The notes beneath the pieces were generated by a model. That model was not told the DNA's origin. It did not search any database and saw only the letters and a program-made list of their open reading frames with translations. Below are positions 48,832 to 58,112 of a stretch of DNA of 64,000 nt, in pieces; position 1 is the first letter of the stretch; each line of letters begins with the position of its first letter. Both the position numbers and the translations under genes were made by a program. The DNA comes from an uncultured Bacteroidota bacterium (lineage in GTDB: Bacteria; Bacteroidota; Bacteroidia; Flavobacteriales; Flavobacteriaceae): NCBI GenBank assembly GCA_902525795.1, contig CABZIT010000003.1, forward strand, positions 1 to 64,000, given 5' to 3'.

Positions 48832-48846
48832 TAAAATTCTTTATAA

Positions 48847-48854
48847 CAAATATA
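48847..48854 (-). promoter_or_regulatory. -7 box (TATATTTG on minus strand) for the lpxL-like gene
   Basis: caaatata on plus strand, 15 nt before the ATG; one arm of a palindrome with 48858-48865. Confidence 0.55.
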
Positions 48855-48857
48855 TAG

Positions 48858-48865
48858 TATATTTG
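48858..48865 (+). promoter_or_regulatory. -7 box (TATATTTG) for mnmE
   Basis: Matches TAnnTTTG, 39 nt before the mnmE start; reverse complement of 48847-48854. Confidence 0.55.
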
Positions 48866-48904
48866 GCATCAAAAATTATTTATTTTATTTAACATTTTTT
48901 AAAA

Positions 48905-50290
48905 ATGATTAAAACTGATAATATAGTTGCTATAGCTTCTCCTCCTGGTTTGGGAGCTATTTCCTTAATTAGAATTTCAGGTAATGATTGTATAAATCAA
49001 ATTGATAATATTTTTTATGGATTTGATAAAATAAAATTATCAGATCAAGAATCTCATAAACTACAACTAGGATATATTAAGGATGGAGATCAGATCATAG
49101 ATAAGGTTTTAGTTACCGTTTTTAGAAATCCTAAATCCTACACAGGTGAAGATTTAGTTGAAATATCTTGCCATGGAAGTGTTTATATTCAAGAAAAGAT
49201 ATTACAAACTATTTTGAATTATAACTGCCGAATAGCTGATCCCGGTGAATTTACTCTAAGATCATTTTTAAATGGAAAAATGGATCTTTCTGAGGCTGAG
49301 GCAGTGGCAGATTTAATTGCAAGTAATACCAAAGCTTCACATAAATTGGCTTTAAGTCAGATGAGAGGAGGTTTTAAAAATGATATTAATAAATTAAGAG
49401 AAGAGTTAGTAAATTTCGCCTCCTTGATTGAGCTTGAACTAGATTTTTCTCAAGAGGATGTAGAGTTTGCAAACCTTAATAAATTAAATGATTTGGTCTC
49501 AACTATAGAAATAAAATTAACTGATCTTGTTAAATCTTTTAAAATTGGGAATGTCATAAAAAACGGTTTGCCAATTGTAATAATCGGAAAACCAAATAGT
49601 GGTAAATCTACTCTATTAAACTGTTTACTGAATGAAGAAAAAGCTATAGTTAGCTCAATTCCTGGAACTACACGAGACTTTATTGAGGATCAAATTAATA
49701 TAAATGGCATTAAATGTAGGTTTATTGATACAGCTGGCATTAGAAAAACAGAAGATAAAATTGAAAATCTAGGAATTAAAAAAACCTATGAGAAAATTAA
49801 AGAGGCAGAGATTATTTTGTACTTAATTGATAAATCTGTTTTAAATTATAAAAATATTGACAATTATTTAAGAGAAATTGTTAAAATAAAAAAAGATTTT
49901 GAGGATAAAGAAATTATAGTGCTGATAAATAAATGTGATATTACGACAAAAATTTTAGATGATAATTTAGTGTCATTTTCAGCTATACAAATAAGTGCTA
50001 AGCAAGGATTAAATATCGACAAATTAATTGAAAGAATATCAAATTACATGTCAAGGCTCAATATTGATTCGCATAATGTCATTATTACAAATGCCCGGCA
50101 TCTAGATCTTCTTTCAAAAACCTTAAATGAAATAAAAAAAATCAAATTATCAATAAAACAAAACATCTCTTCAGATTTGTTGTCAATTGACTTAAAACAA
50201 GCTTCTTACTTTCTTGGTGAACTAACTGGTGAGATATCCAATGATGAACTATTAGGAAATATATTTTCTAAGTTTTGTATCGGTAAGTAA
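48905..50290 (+). CDS. mnmE: tRNA uridine-5-carboxymethylaminomethyl(34) synthesis GTPase
   Basis: DNIVAIASPPGLGAISLIRISG, VVIIGKPNSGKSTLLNCLLNEEKAIVSSIPGTTRDFIED, C-terminal FSKFCIGK. Confidence 0.97.
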   Translation: MIKTDNIVAIASPPGLGAISLIRISGNDCINQIDNIFYGFDKIKLSDQESHKLQLGYIKDGDQIIDKVLVTVFRNPKSYTGEDLVEISCHGSVYIQEKILQTILNYNCRIADPGEFTLRSFLNGKMDLSEAEAVADLIASNTKASHKLALSQMRGGFKNDINKLREELVNFASLIELELDFSQEDVEFANLNKLNDLVSTIEIKLTDLVKSFKIGNVIKNGLPIVIIGKPNSGKSTLLNCLLNEEKAIVSSIPGTTRDFIEDQININGIKCRFIDTAGIRKTEDKIENLGIKKTYEKIKEAEIILYLIDKSVLNYKNIDNYLREIVKIKKDFEDKEIIVLINKCDITTKILDDNLVSFSAIQISAKQGLNIDKLIERISNYMSRLNIDSHNVIITNARHLDLLSKTLNEIKKIKLSIKQNISSDLLSIDLKQASYFLGELTGEISNDELLGNIFSKFCIGK

Positions 50291-50356
50291 ACAGTTGATA
50301 ATCAGGTAGTTATATAAATATAATGAAAAAAAATTAATTATTGTAAATTGTTTAGA

Positions 50357-51112
50357 ATGGGTTTGAAGGGATTTTTATTTGATTTAAATGGTGTTTTTTA
50401 TGAGGATAATAAAGTTTTATGTGGTGCTGTTGAAATAATTAATCTTTTGAGAGAAAAGCAAATTCCGTTTAGGTTTATTTCAAATAATTCAACTCTCTCT
50501 AGAAGGCTATTTACAAAGAAATTAAACGAAATCGGATTAAATATTTTTGAGAAAGAAGTTTTTACAGCAAATTATGCTGGATTTTTAATGGCTAAAAAAT
50601 TAAAATTAAAAAATTGTAGACTTATTTTAAATAAAGAAGGTCAAGAAGACTATGAGTCATTAATTAATAATAAAAGAAAAATTGATGGAATTGTGATTGG
50701 TGATATTGGAAATAAGTGGAATTATAATTTAATGAACCAGCTTATGAAAAATATTCTTGAAGGTGCAAAAATAATAGCCTTACATAAGGGTAAATATTAT
50801 CAATCAAAAGGAGAATTACAAATTGATTGTGGTGCATTTGTTAAAGGCTTAGAGTATGTTACGGGTGAAAAAGCTATTGTTGTTGGAAAACCATCTAAAA
50901 GTTTTTTTAAATTGGCAATATCAGATTGGAATAGTGAAGAAATATCAATTGTTGGTGATGATATTTTTAATGATATTATGGGAGGTAATAGAATGGGATT
51001 TGGTACATTTTTAGTAAAAACTGGAAAGTTTAGAGAAAATATTTTTAGAAAAAGCAAAATACGTCCTGATTACTGCATTGAATCAATTCAAAAGCTAAAA
51101 GATTTTATTTAG
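50357..51112 (+). CDS. HAD-IIA family hydrolase
   Basis: GFLFDLNGVFYEDNKVLCGAVEIINLLREKQIPFRFISNNSTLSRR, VGKPSKSFF, IVGDDIFNDIMGG. Confidence 0.88.
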   Translation: MGLKGFLFDLNGVFYEDNKVLCGAVEIINLLREKQIPFRFISNNSTLSRRLFTKKLNEIGLNIFEKEVFTANYAGFLMAKKLKLKNCRLILNKEGQEDYESLINNKRKIDGIVIGDIGNKWNYNLMNQLMKNILEGAKIIALHKGKYYQSKGELQIDCGAFVKGLEYVTGEKAIVVGKPSKSFFKLAISDWNSEEISIVGDDIFNDIMGGNRMGFGTFLVKTGKFRENIFRKSKIRPDYCIESIQKLKDFI

Positions 51113-51121
51113 TTATAAATT

Positions 51122-53326
51122 TTAGTTGAAAATTTTAGTTAATAAACCTCTTACGTTTGTAACATTATCTAAGTAATATTTAGCTTTTGTTATTTTTTTT
51201 CCAACTTTAATAGTAACAGCGCTTTTTGGTAAATATTTAAACATATTTTCATCGGTAACATCGTCTCCAATAGAAATTATTAAATCATATTTTCCCTTAC
51301 TAAGAATTTCTGATACAGTAGTTCCTTTATTAATAGAAGAAGGAATTACTTCAATTACATTATTAGCGTTAATTATCAAAAGATCATCAGAAATCATACT
51401 TGACAGCACAGTGTTAAGTTCAACTACTCTTCCTGCAGCCAACTCTGGATCTGTTATTCTGTAATGCCATGCAATACTACTTTTTTTAATTTCAATGAAA
51501 GTTCCCGGCGTTCTATTTGTAAAAGACTCAAAAATTGGCATTAAATTGTTTATCCATTTTCGATTAAGTGGAGATATTTTCAACCACTTCTTTTTTTTAA
51601 ATTTCATGTATTGTCCATGCTCAGCAGCTAAAATTATTTTTTTTTGATCAAAGTTTTTTTCAAGGAAATCTTGATCTCTACCACTGATAATTGCTAGTTG
51701 AGTATTTTTATAATTAACAATTTTGTTTATTATTTTTTTTAATTCATCATCAATAACAGCTAATTCAGGATTTTCATTAAATTCTACAAGTGTTCCGTCG
51801 TAGTCTAATAAAACTAGTTTTTTCTTTGAAGTTTTGACCTTTTTCAAAATACTTTCTGAAATATGTCTATCTATTTTAATCGCACTAAATTTTTCCTTAG
51901 GGTTTGGGTTGTTTTCTAATGCATTAATAAATTCTTGTGCCCAAAACTTCACGTTATATGTCTTTATCCGTTTTTGCATACTTAAATTTCTCTTTACTTG
52001 TTCTTTTAAAGACATATTTAAAGCTTTATACAATGTATCTGCCATAGAATCTAGATCAAATGGATTAACTAAAAGTGCCTCATACAATTCTTTTGAGGCA
52101 CCTGCCATTTCACTAAGAATTAATACTCCATCATTATCTATTCTAGTTGCAACATACTCTTTTGCCACTAAATTCATACCATCTCTGAGAGGAGAAATCA
52201 TTGCAATGTCAGACAACATATATAAATCGATCAAATCATGAAAATCCATTGCTCTGTAATAGTACCAAATAGGAGTCCAGTTAACTGTTGCAAACTTTCC
52301 ATTTATTCTTCCTACAAGTTCATCAGTTTGTTTTTTTAGTTTCTTATATTCAGGAACATCGGATCTGCTTGGGACCATTAACATAATTAATCTAACTTTT
52401 TCGCAATAAGATGGAAATTTATCAAGAAAAATTTCGAATGCCTTTAACCTGTTTATAACCCCTTTCGTATAATCTAATCTATCAATTGATAATATTAGTT
52501 TACTTTCGTTAGATCCTTTTTTATGCAGTTCTAATTGCTTTCTTAACTCAGATTTTTCATTTGTTTTTTGCTTCTTATGATTTAGAGCAGCATCATTGAA
52601 CTTTTTAAAATCAATCCCCATTGGAAATGTATTTACTAGAATTTTTCTATCATGATAAATAACATTGTTGAAATTAACATCCAACTTAAGTATTCTTTTG
52701 ACAGAACTTAAAAAATGTCTTTGATAATCATAGGTATGAAATCCAATTACATCAGAGCCTAAAATTCCTTCCAGCAATTCTTTTCTTCTTGGAAAAGTTC
52801 TAAAAATTTCAAAAGAGGGGAAAGGAATGTGAAGAAAGAAGCCAATTTTAATATCGGGTCTTTTATCTTTAATTATCTTAGGACATAACATAAGCTGATA
52901 ATCATGTATCCATACTGTGTCATTTTCATTTAAATTAGATAAAACACAATTACTAAATTTTTCATTAATTTCTTTATATTTTTCCCAATGTAAATTATCG
53001 AATTTGGAGAATTCAATAAAATAATGAAACAAAGGCCACAAGCAATTATTAGGTAATCCATAATAAAAATCTTTTATATTATTCGATGACAAATGAACTG
53101 GACAATATCCAGATTTATATAACTTTTTATTCATTGTTTCAAATGAAAGAGAATCAATTTCATCTTTTGATATTCCAGGCCATCCAATCCATAAAGAATT
53201 TTTATTTTTATGAATAGAGTTCATACCTGTTGCTAATCCACCTGAAGTTGGTGTAAATTTAAAAGAATTATTTACCTTAGAGATTTTTATTGGTAATCTG
53301 TTTGAAACTATAATATTCTTAGCCAT
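51122..53326 (-). CDS. Bifunctional alpha,alpha-trehalose-phosphate synthase/trehalose-phosphatase
   Basis: N-half GT20 (VSNRLPIKI, GGLATGMNSI, WIHDYQLMLCPKII, ISPLRDGMNLVAKEYVA); C-half HAD TPP (VLLDYDGTLVEF, GDDVTDENMF). ORF track starts at TTG 53344. Confidence 0.93.
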   Translation of the reverse strand: MAKNIIVSNRLPIKISKVNNSFKFTPTSGGLATGMNSIHKNKNSLWIGWPGISKDEIDSLSFETMNKKLYKSGYCPVHLSSNNIKDFYYGLPNNCLWPLFHYFIEFSKFDNLHWEKYKEINEKFSNCVLSNLNENDTVWIHDYQLMLCPKIIKDKRPDIKIGFFLHIPFPSFEIFRTFPRRKELLEGILGSDVIGFHTYDYQRHFLSSVKRILKLDVNFNNVIYHDRKILVNTFPMGIDFKKFNDAALNHKKQKTNEKSELRKQLELHKKGSNESKLILSIDRLDYTKGVINRLKAFEIFLDKFPSYCEKVRLIMLMVPSRSDVPEYKKLKKQTDELVGRINGKFATVNWTPIWYYYRAMDFHDLIDLYMLSDIAMISPLRDGMNLVAKEYVATRIDNDGVLILSEMAGASKELYEALLVNPFDLDSMADTLYKALNMSLKEQVKRNLSMQKRIKTYNVKFWAQEFINALENNPNPKEKFSAIKIDRHISESILKKVKTSKKKLVLLDYDGTLVEFNENPELAVIDDELKKIINKIVNYKNTQLAIISGRDQDFLEKNFDQKKIILAAEHGQYMKFKKKKWLKISPLNRKWINNLMPIFESFTNRTPGTFIEIKKSSIAWHYRITDPELAAGRVVELNTVLSSMISDDLLIINANNVIEVIPSSINKGTTVSEILSKGKYDLIISIGDDVTDENMFKYLPKSAVTIKVGKKITKAKYYLDNVTNVRGLLTKIFN

Positions 53327-53341
53327 ATTAAACAATTTATG

Positions 53342-53349
53342 CAAATTTA
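53342..53349 (-). promoter_or_regulatory. -7 box (TAAATTTG on minus strand) for the TPS/TPP gene
   Basis: caaattta on plus strand, 15 nt before the ATG at 53326. Confidence 0.45.
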
Positions 53350-53361
53350 TTATTAATTAAC

Positions 53362-55122
53362 ATGCTTGATAATTTAAATTACGGAATTATAGGAAATTGC
53401 AAGTCTTCTGCTATTATTAATGAGAATTCTTCAATTGATTGGTGTTGCTTACCAAAATTTGATTCATCATCTGTTTTCGCTAAGATATTAGATGAAAAAA
53501 TTGGAGGTTCTTTTCAAATCGTTTGTGAATCTTCATACTCTGTTAAACAAACCTATATCGATAAGACAGCCATTTTAAAGACAAATTTTTCTAATGGTAA
53601 AGATGAGTTTGATTTAATAGACTTTATGCCTCGGTATCAAAAAGAAAATGGATCTTTTTATTCACCCCCTGAAATTATAAGAATTTTTATACATAAGAGT
53701 GGTAAGCCAAAATTTAAAATTATATATGATCCAAAGCTTGAGTACTCCACAGCAATTACAAATAATTATATTAAAGATAAATTTATTGTTAGTATTCTTG
53801 ATAAGGATGTTTATAATACACTGTTTTTATACACTAGCATTGATAAGAAGAATTTTTTAAATAAAAATACAATTGAATTGTCTAAAGATGAATTTTCATT
53901 AATCTCTTACAATGAAAAAATATCTGCTGTTTCGAAAGAGAATGTCTTTATTGAATTTGAAAAAACTAAAGTTTACTGGTTAAATTGGTCGTCAAAAACC
54001 CCAAAATTTAATAACTATAACAAGGAAATTCTAAGAAGTGCTATAACATTGAAGTTATTGACTTTTGAAAAAACAGGTGCTGTTTTAGCTGCTGCAACAA
54101 CTTCAATTCCTGAAACAATTGGGGAAGTTAGAAACTGGGATTATAGATTTTGTTGGATTAGGGATGCTTCTATGGTAATAAAGGTAATTGCAAAGCTAGG
54201 ACATAATAAAATTGTTAAAAATTTTATTGATTATATAATTAATCTTATTCCTGATAAAAATGAAAAACTTCAAATAATGTATGGAATTAATGGTGAAAAG
54301 AAATTGGAAGAAAAGAAATTAACACATCTTTCAGGTTATTTAAATTCTAAACCTGTTAGAATTGGAAATGCAGCATATATTCAAAAGCAAAATGATATTT
54401 ATGGGATTTTAGTAGATGCGATTTATTTTCAAATAAAAAAAAATTTAAATGAAACGGATAATTTGGAGGAATTATGGTCTATAGTCAAATCAATTGTTTG
54501 GGTCGTTAAAAATAATTGGAAAAAACCTGATAAGGGAATTTGGGAATTTAGAAAAGATGATCAGCATTTTACTTTTTCAAAGCTTTTATGTTGGGTTGCG
54601 GTAGATAGAGCAATTAAAATTTCAACTTTGATTCAAAATGGTAAATCTGCCAAAAAATGGTATGCACTTCGAGATGAAATTTATGATGATATACATAAAA
54701 ATGCTTGGAATAAAAAAAAGAAAGCATTTACCCAGTCTTATGGCTCAGATTATTTAGATGCTTCGGTTCTGTTGATGGAACAATATGGATTTATTCGTGC
54801 AAATGATAAAAAATATGTACAAACTGTAAAATGTATTGAAAAAGAATTGTTGGAAAAAAATTTGATGTACAGATATAAAAATGACGATGATTTTGGTTTA
54901 CCAAGTTCATCATTCACTGTCTGTACATTTTGGTTCATTAATTCATTAAATAAAATCGGGGAAAAAGAAAAGGCAAAAAAACTATTTGAAAATTTATTAG
55001 GATTAAGTAATCATTTAGGCCTATTTAGTGAAGATATCGATTTTAAGTCTAAAAGATTGCTTGGAAATTTTCCTCAGGCATATTCTCATTTAGCGCTGAT
55101 TGACACCGCTATAGATTTATAA
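53362..55122 (+). CDS. Glycoside hydrolase family 15 protein (glucoamylase/trehalase-like)
   Basis: NYGIIGNCKSSAIINENSSIDWCCLPKFDSSSVFAKIL, GEVRNWDYRFCWIRDASMVIKVI, NFPQAYSHLALI. Confidence 0.92.
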   Translation: MLDNLNYGIIGNCKSSAIINENSSIDWCCLPKFDSSSVFAKILDEKIGGSFQIVCESSYSVKQTYIDKTAILKTNFSNGKDEFDLIDFMPRYQKENGSFYSPPEIIRIFIHKSGKPKFKIIYDPKLEYSTAITNNYIKDKFIVSILDKDVYNTLFLYTSIDKKNFLNKNTIELSKDEFSLISYNEKISAVSKENVFIEFEKTKVYWLNWSSKTPKFNNYNKEILRSAITLKLLTFEKTGAVLAAATTSIPETIGEVRNWDYRFCWIRDASMVIKVIAKLGHNKIVKNFIDYIINLIPDKNEKLQIMYGINGEKKLEEKKLTHLSGYLNSKPVRIGNAAYIQKQNDIYGILVDAIYFQIKKNLNETDNLEELWSIVKSIVWVVKNNWKKPDKGIWEFRKDDQHFTFSKLLCWVAVDRAIKISTLIQNGKSAKKWYALRDEIYDDIHKNAWNKKKKAFTQSYGSDYLDASVLLMEQYGFIRANDKKYVQTVKCIEKELLEKNLMYRYKNDDDFGLPSSSFTVCTFWFINSLNKIGEKEKAKKLFENLLGLSNHLGLFSEDIDFKSKRLLGNFPQAYSHLALIDTAIDL

Positions 55123-55196
55123 TGTTTTTGGGGTAGCATGTTTAGGATTATGTTGATTTAGAATGCACATAAGGAATTTAAATAAATTATTATATT

Positions 55197-55373
55197 ATGA
55201 AATTTAGTTGGAATGAAACCATTATATGGCTTTCTATATTAAGTCTTACAGTTTCAATAAGTGCTGAATTAATTTCTAATTATTTAGGAATTGATCCTTG
55301 GTCAATACTTTATTTTGGAATTGGTCTTGCTGCATTAGCAATACTTATATTAATCTTGAGGTTAAAAAAATAA
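55197..55373 (+). CDS. Small hydrophobic membrane protein, 58 aa (not in ORF track)
   Basis: ATG...TAA reading MKFSWNETIIWLSILSLTVSISAELISNYLGIDPWSILYFGIGLAALAILILILRLKK: two TM-like segments and a basic C-terminus. Confidence 0.55.
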   Translation: MKFSWNETIIWLSILSLTVSISAELISNYLGIDPWSILYFGIGLAALAILILILRLKK

Positions 55374-55374
55374 T

Positions 55375-57231
55375 TTAATGTTTAATTATTTTATGAATTA
55401 ATTCACTAGATCCATCAGAGAATTTTATAATATAAACTCCTTTGTCTAAATAACTGATATCTAGCTTGTTAGTAATATTCTCAATTAAAATTAATTTTCC
55501 TTTTAAATCATAAACCTTGGCTTCCAGTACTGTACTGTTATTTAAAAATAAGTAACTAGAGGAGGGGTTAGGATATATAGAAATGTCATTTAAAAAGCTT
55601 TCTTGATTAGACAAGCTACCTGAGCAGCTTGCATCAATTGTCCAATTATAGAAATAATAAAAATAACTTTCAGGACTATCTGTCGTATTTCCAATTATTG
55701 TTATTCTGTCAGCAATATCAATTGGAAATATTCCATTTGGAACAGCATTATTTCGATATAAGCCAATAGATTGATTATTTCCTGTAACCCCAATAGTATA
55801 GTTGTTTCCCTGTGGAATTAAAGTTTCTAAACTAAGAGTATTCCATCCTGGATTTAGATTGTAATCAAATTGTGCAAAAACTGATCCATTTGCATTGATA
55901 ATGTCTATTGTAATTGCGCCTGAATTTTGCGCATTTACGTCAATGGAGCTTAAGTATGTATCTTCATAGACATTGAATATCATATCCCATGAATCGTTAT
56001 AATGATATCCTCCAGATCCATATTCATTTAAAGAAGTTGGTCCACCAGTAAACACTTCAATATTTGCATCTGGATCGTAATCGGAAAATGAAGGGTCTGT
56101 ACAACCCAAATTAATAGCTACGCAGCTATTGTCATCAAAACATGCATCAGGATTATAATTAAATGCATTTATATCTGTACATCCTCCAACGTAACAACAA
56201 GATCCATCATCGGTGGTAGCTTCAGCTGAAAAATTAAATGCATTTTCATCAGTACAACCACAATTTTCATTAATAGAAAATTTGTATAAATCGGACGGAA
56301 ATGAGTTTGTATCACGAATTAAACCACTTGTAAAATAAACATTGCAACCAGAAACAAATGACCCAGGTGCCCATCTGGCTCCACCGGGATGTGGTGGTAG
56401 TTCTATCCATGAATCAGTGTCAGGATTATATTCCCAGAACTCACCATAATCAAGTGAATCATGATCATCTCCGTCACCACTCAAAATATAACCTTTTCCA
56501 TTTGCTGAAAATTGGGTTCCAGCCACACGACCTTCACCAGGAAAGTCACTTAATTGTACCCAGCTTTCAGACTCACTATTCCACATAAAAAAATCGTTAA
56601 ATATATTTAATTGTCCATTCACATTGTTCCCATGTCCAAAACCCACATAGGCAATATTATCAATTCCAAAATAGAACGGATGGTGTCGTGGTGCTCCTAT
56701 AAATGAAGGAAGTTGAGTCCAGAAATTAAACTCAATATTATATTCCCACCAATCATCAAGATTTCCGCTGGAATTACTACCAAGTCCAACAAAAATTTTA
56801 TTATTCAATAAAATCATTGCAGGATGATTTCTTCCTGTGCCAGGGAATGAGGCAAGCTGTGTCCATTGTTCATTATTCATATCAAAATGCCACCAGTCGG
56901 TAGGAAAGCCATTATTATTTGAACCAAAACCTAAAAATGCATCATTTTCATGATAAACACCATATCCGTATCCTCTTCCTCCTCCAGGAAAAGAATTAAG
57001 TTGAGTCCACTGATCAAGAGCAATATTATATCTATATACATCATCTAAATTATTGCTAAATGTTGCATCTTGACCAGCAATCATATAACCATAATTATCA
57101 TTTGCTACAGTGATTGGATGATGTCTTCCTACACCATCATATCCATTTACTTCATTCCAAACTTGCCCATATGTTATGAAATGTATCAATAAAAGAGGGG
57201 GTAAAAGAAATACGAAAAATGATTTTTTCAT
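55375..57231 (-). CDS. T9SS-secreted Kelch-repeat protein with GCTD repeats and C-terminal sorting domain
   Basis: Kelch-like repeats (WTQLASFPGTGRNHPAMILLNNKIFVGLGSN); GCTDENAFNF/GCTDINAFNYNP/GCTDPSFSDYDP; tail ISIYPNPSSSYLFL...GVYIIKF...LIHKIIK. Confidence 0.85.
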   Translation of the reverse strand: MKKSFFVFLLPPLLLIHFITYGQVWNEVNGYDGVGRHHPITVANDNYGYMIAGQDATFSNNLDDVYRYNIALDQWTQLNSFPGGGRGYGYGVYHENDAFLGFGSNNNGFPTDWWHFDMNNEQWTQLASFPGTGRNHPAMILLNNKIFVGLGSNSSGNLDDWWEYNIEFNFWTQLPSFIGAPRHHPFYFGIDNIAYVGFGHGNNVNGQLNIFNDFFMWNSESESWVQLSDFPGEGRVAGTQFSANGKGYILSGDGDDHDSLDYGEFWEYNPDTDSWIELPPHPGGARWAPGSFVSGCNVYFTSGLIRDTNSFPSDLYKFSINENCGCTDENAFNFSAEATTDDGSCCYVGGCTDINAFNYNPDACFDDNSCVAINLGCTDPSFSDYDPDANIEVFTGGPTSLNEYGSGGYHYNDSWDMIFNVYEDTYLSSIDVNAQNSGAITIDIINANGSVFAQFDYNLNPGWNTLSLETLIPQGNNYTIGVTGNNQSIGLYRNNAVPNGIFPIDIADRITIIGNTTDSPESYFYYFYNWTIDASCSGSLSNQESFLNDISIYPNPSSSYLFLNNSTVLEAKVYDLKGKLILIENITNKLDISYLDKGVYIIKFSDGSSELIHKIIKH

Positions 57232-57235
57232 AAAA

Positions 57236-57243
57236 CAAAGATA
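57236..57243 (-). promoter_or_regulatory. -7 box (TATCTTTG on minus strand)
   Basis: caaagata on plus strand; 4 nt before the ATG at 57231. Confidence 0.45.
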
Positions 57244-57351
57244 GAATTTAGTCTGTTTAAGTATTGTTTGTTAATAAGAATAATTCATATAATATTCCAA
57301 AAAATAAAAATTATGCCATATTGTATAATAATTAAATCAAAATAAGTAAAA

Positions 57352-58107
57352 ATGAAAAAAATTATAACATTGGCAATCTGTATTGGATTATTAGCATGCA
57401 AGAGCAGTGAGTCAAACAAAATCGATTCTATTTACGCGGATGAGGTAGTTTTAGTGGTTAATTACGAGCTAGAGAATATGACACTAGAAGAGCATGCTGC
57501 TTTGGGAAAAGTTGTAGCACCAAACTTTAATTCTGAAGATATTCCTGGTTTTATTGGAAAATCATTCGTTGGAGCAGAAGATAGAGAAGTTTTTGGAGGG
57601 ATATATTATTTTTCTGGTAAAGAGTCCGTCGAGAATTTCCTTGAATCAGAAATATGGAAAGGGGTTGTTTCACATCCTAATCTTGTAAATTTCTCAACAA
57701 ACATATATAACGCATTTGATGGTACTGAGCAGGCAAATGGATTGCATGCATCTAGAAAAAAATCAAATAATGTTGAAGATACTGAGGGGTTGCATATTTT
57801 AGTTGTAAATTATAATTATGTTGATCCACCTTCTTATGAAAAGATGAGTAGTGATGTAAAACAGTATGCTCCAGTGTTTAGTAATGAAAATTTTCCAGGC
57901 ATGATTGGAAAAACGATGATTAACAATCGTGATAAAAAAATCTACGGAGGAGTTTATTATTTCACAAGTCGAGATGCAATTGACAGTTATTTTGAATCTG
58001 AACTTTGGACTGGTTTTGAAGGGGATGAGAATACCGATGTTTATATGAAAGATATTTATGCAGTCGCTTCTATTTCAGCGATTTCAAATGGTGTTCCAGT
58101 TTTATAA
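57352..58107 (+). CDS. Lipoprotein with two tandem ABM/YdhR-like domains
   Basis: Lipobox LLAC; two aligned halves: VLVVNY..(A)PNF..EDIPGFIGK..EDREVFGGIYYF..FLESEIWKG and ILVVNY..APVFSNENFPGMIGK..RDKKIYGGVYYF..YFESELWTG. Confidence 0.7.
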   Translation: MKKIITLAICIGLLACKSSESNKIDSIYADEVVLVVNYELENMTLEEHAALGKVVAPNFNSEDIPGFIGKSFVGAEDREVFGGIYYFSGKESVENFLESEIWKGVVSHPNLVNFSTNIYNAFDGTEQANGLHASRKKSNNVEDTEGLHILVVNYNYVDPPSYEKMSSDVKQYAPVFSNENFPGMIGKTMINNRDKKIYGGVYYFTSRDAIDSYFESELWTGFEGDENTDVYMKDIYAVASISAISNGVPVL

Positions 58108-58112
58108 AAAAC

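Noticed and set aside
51834-52241. 135-aa plus-strand ORF within the TPS/TPP gene
   Set aside because: Fully antisense to a strongly conserved GT20 region; low-complexity composition; no family match recognised.
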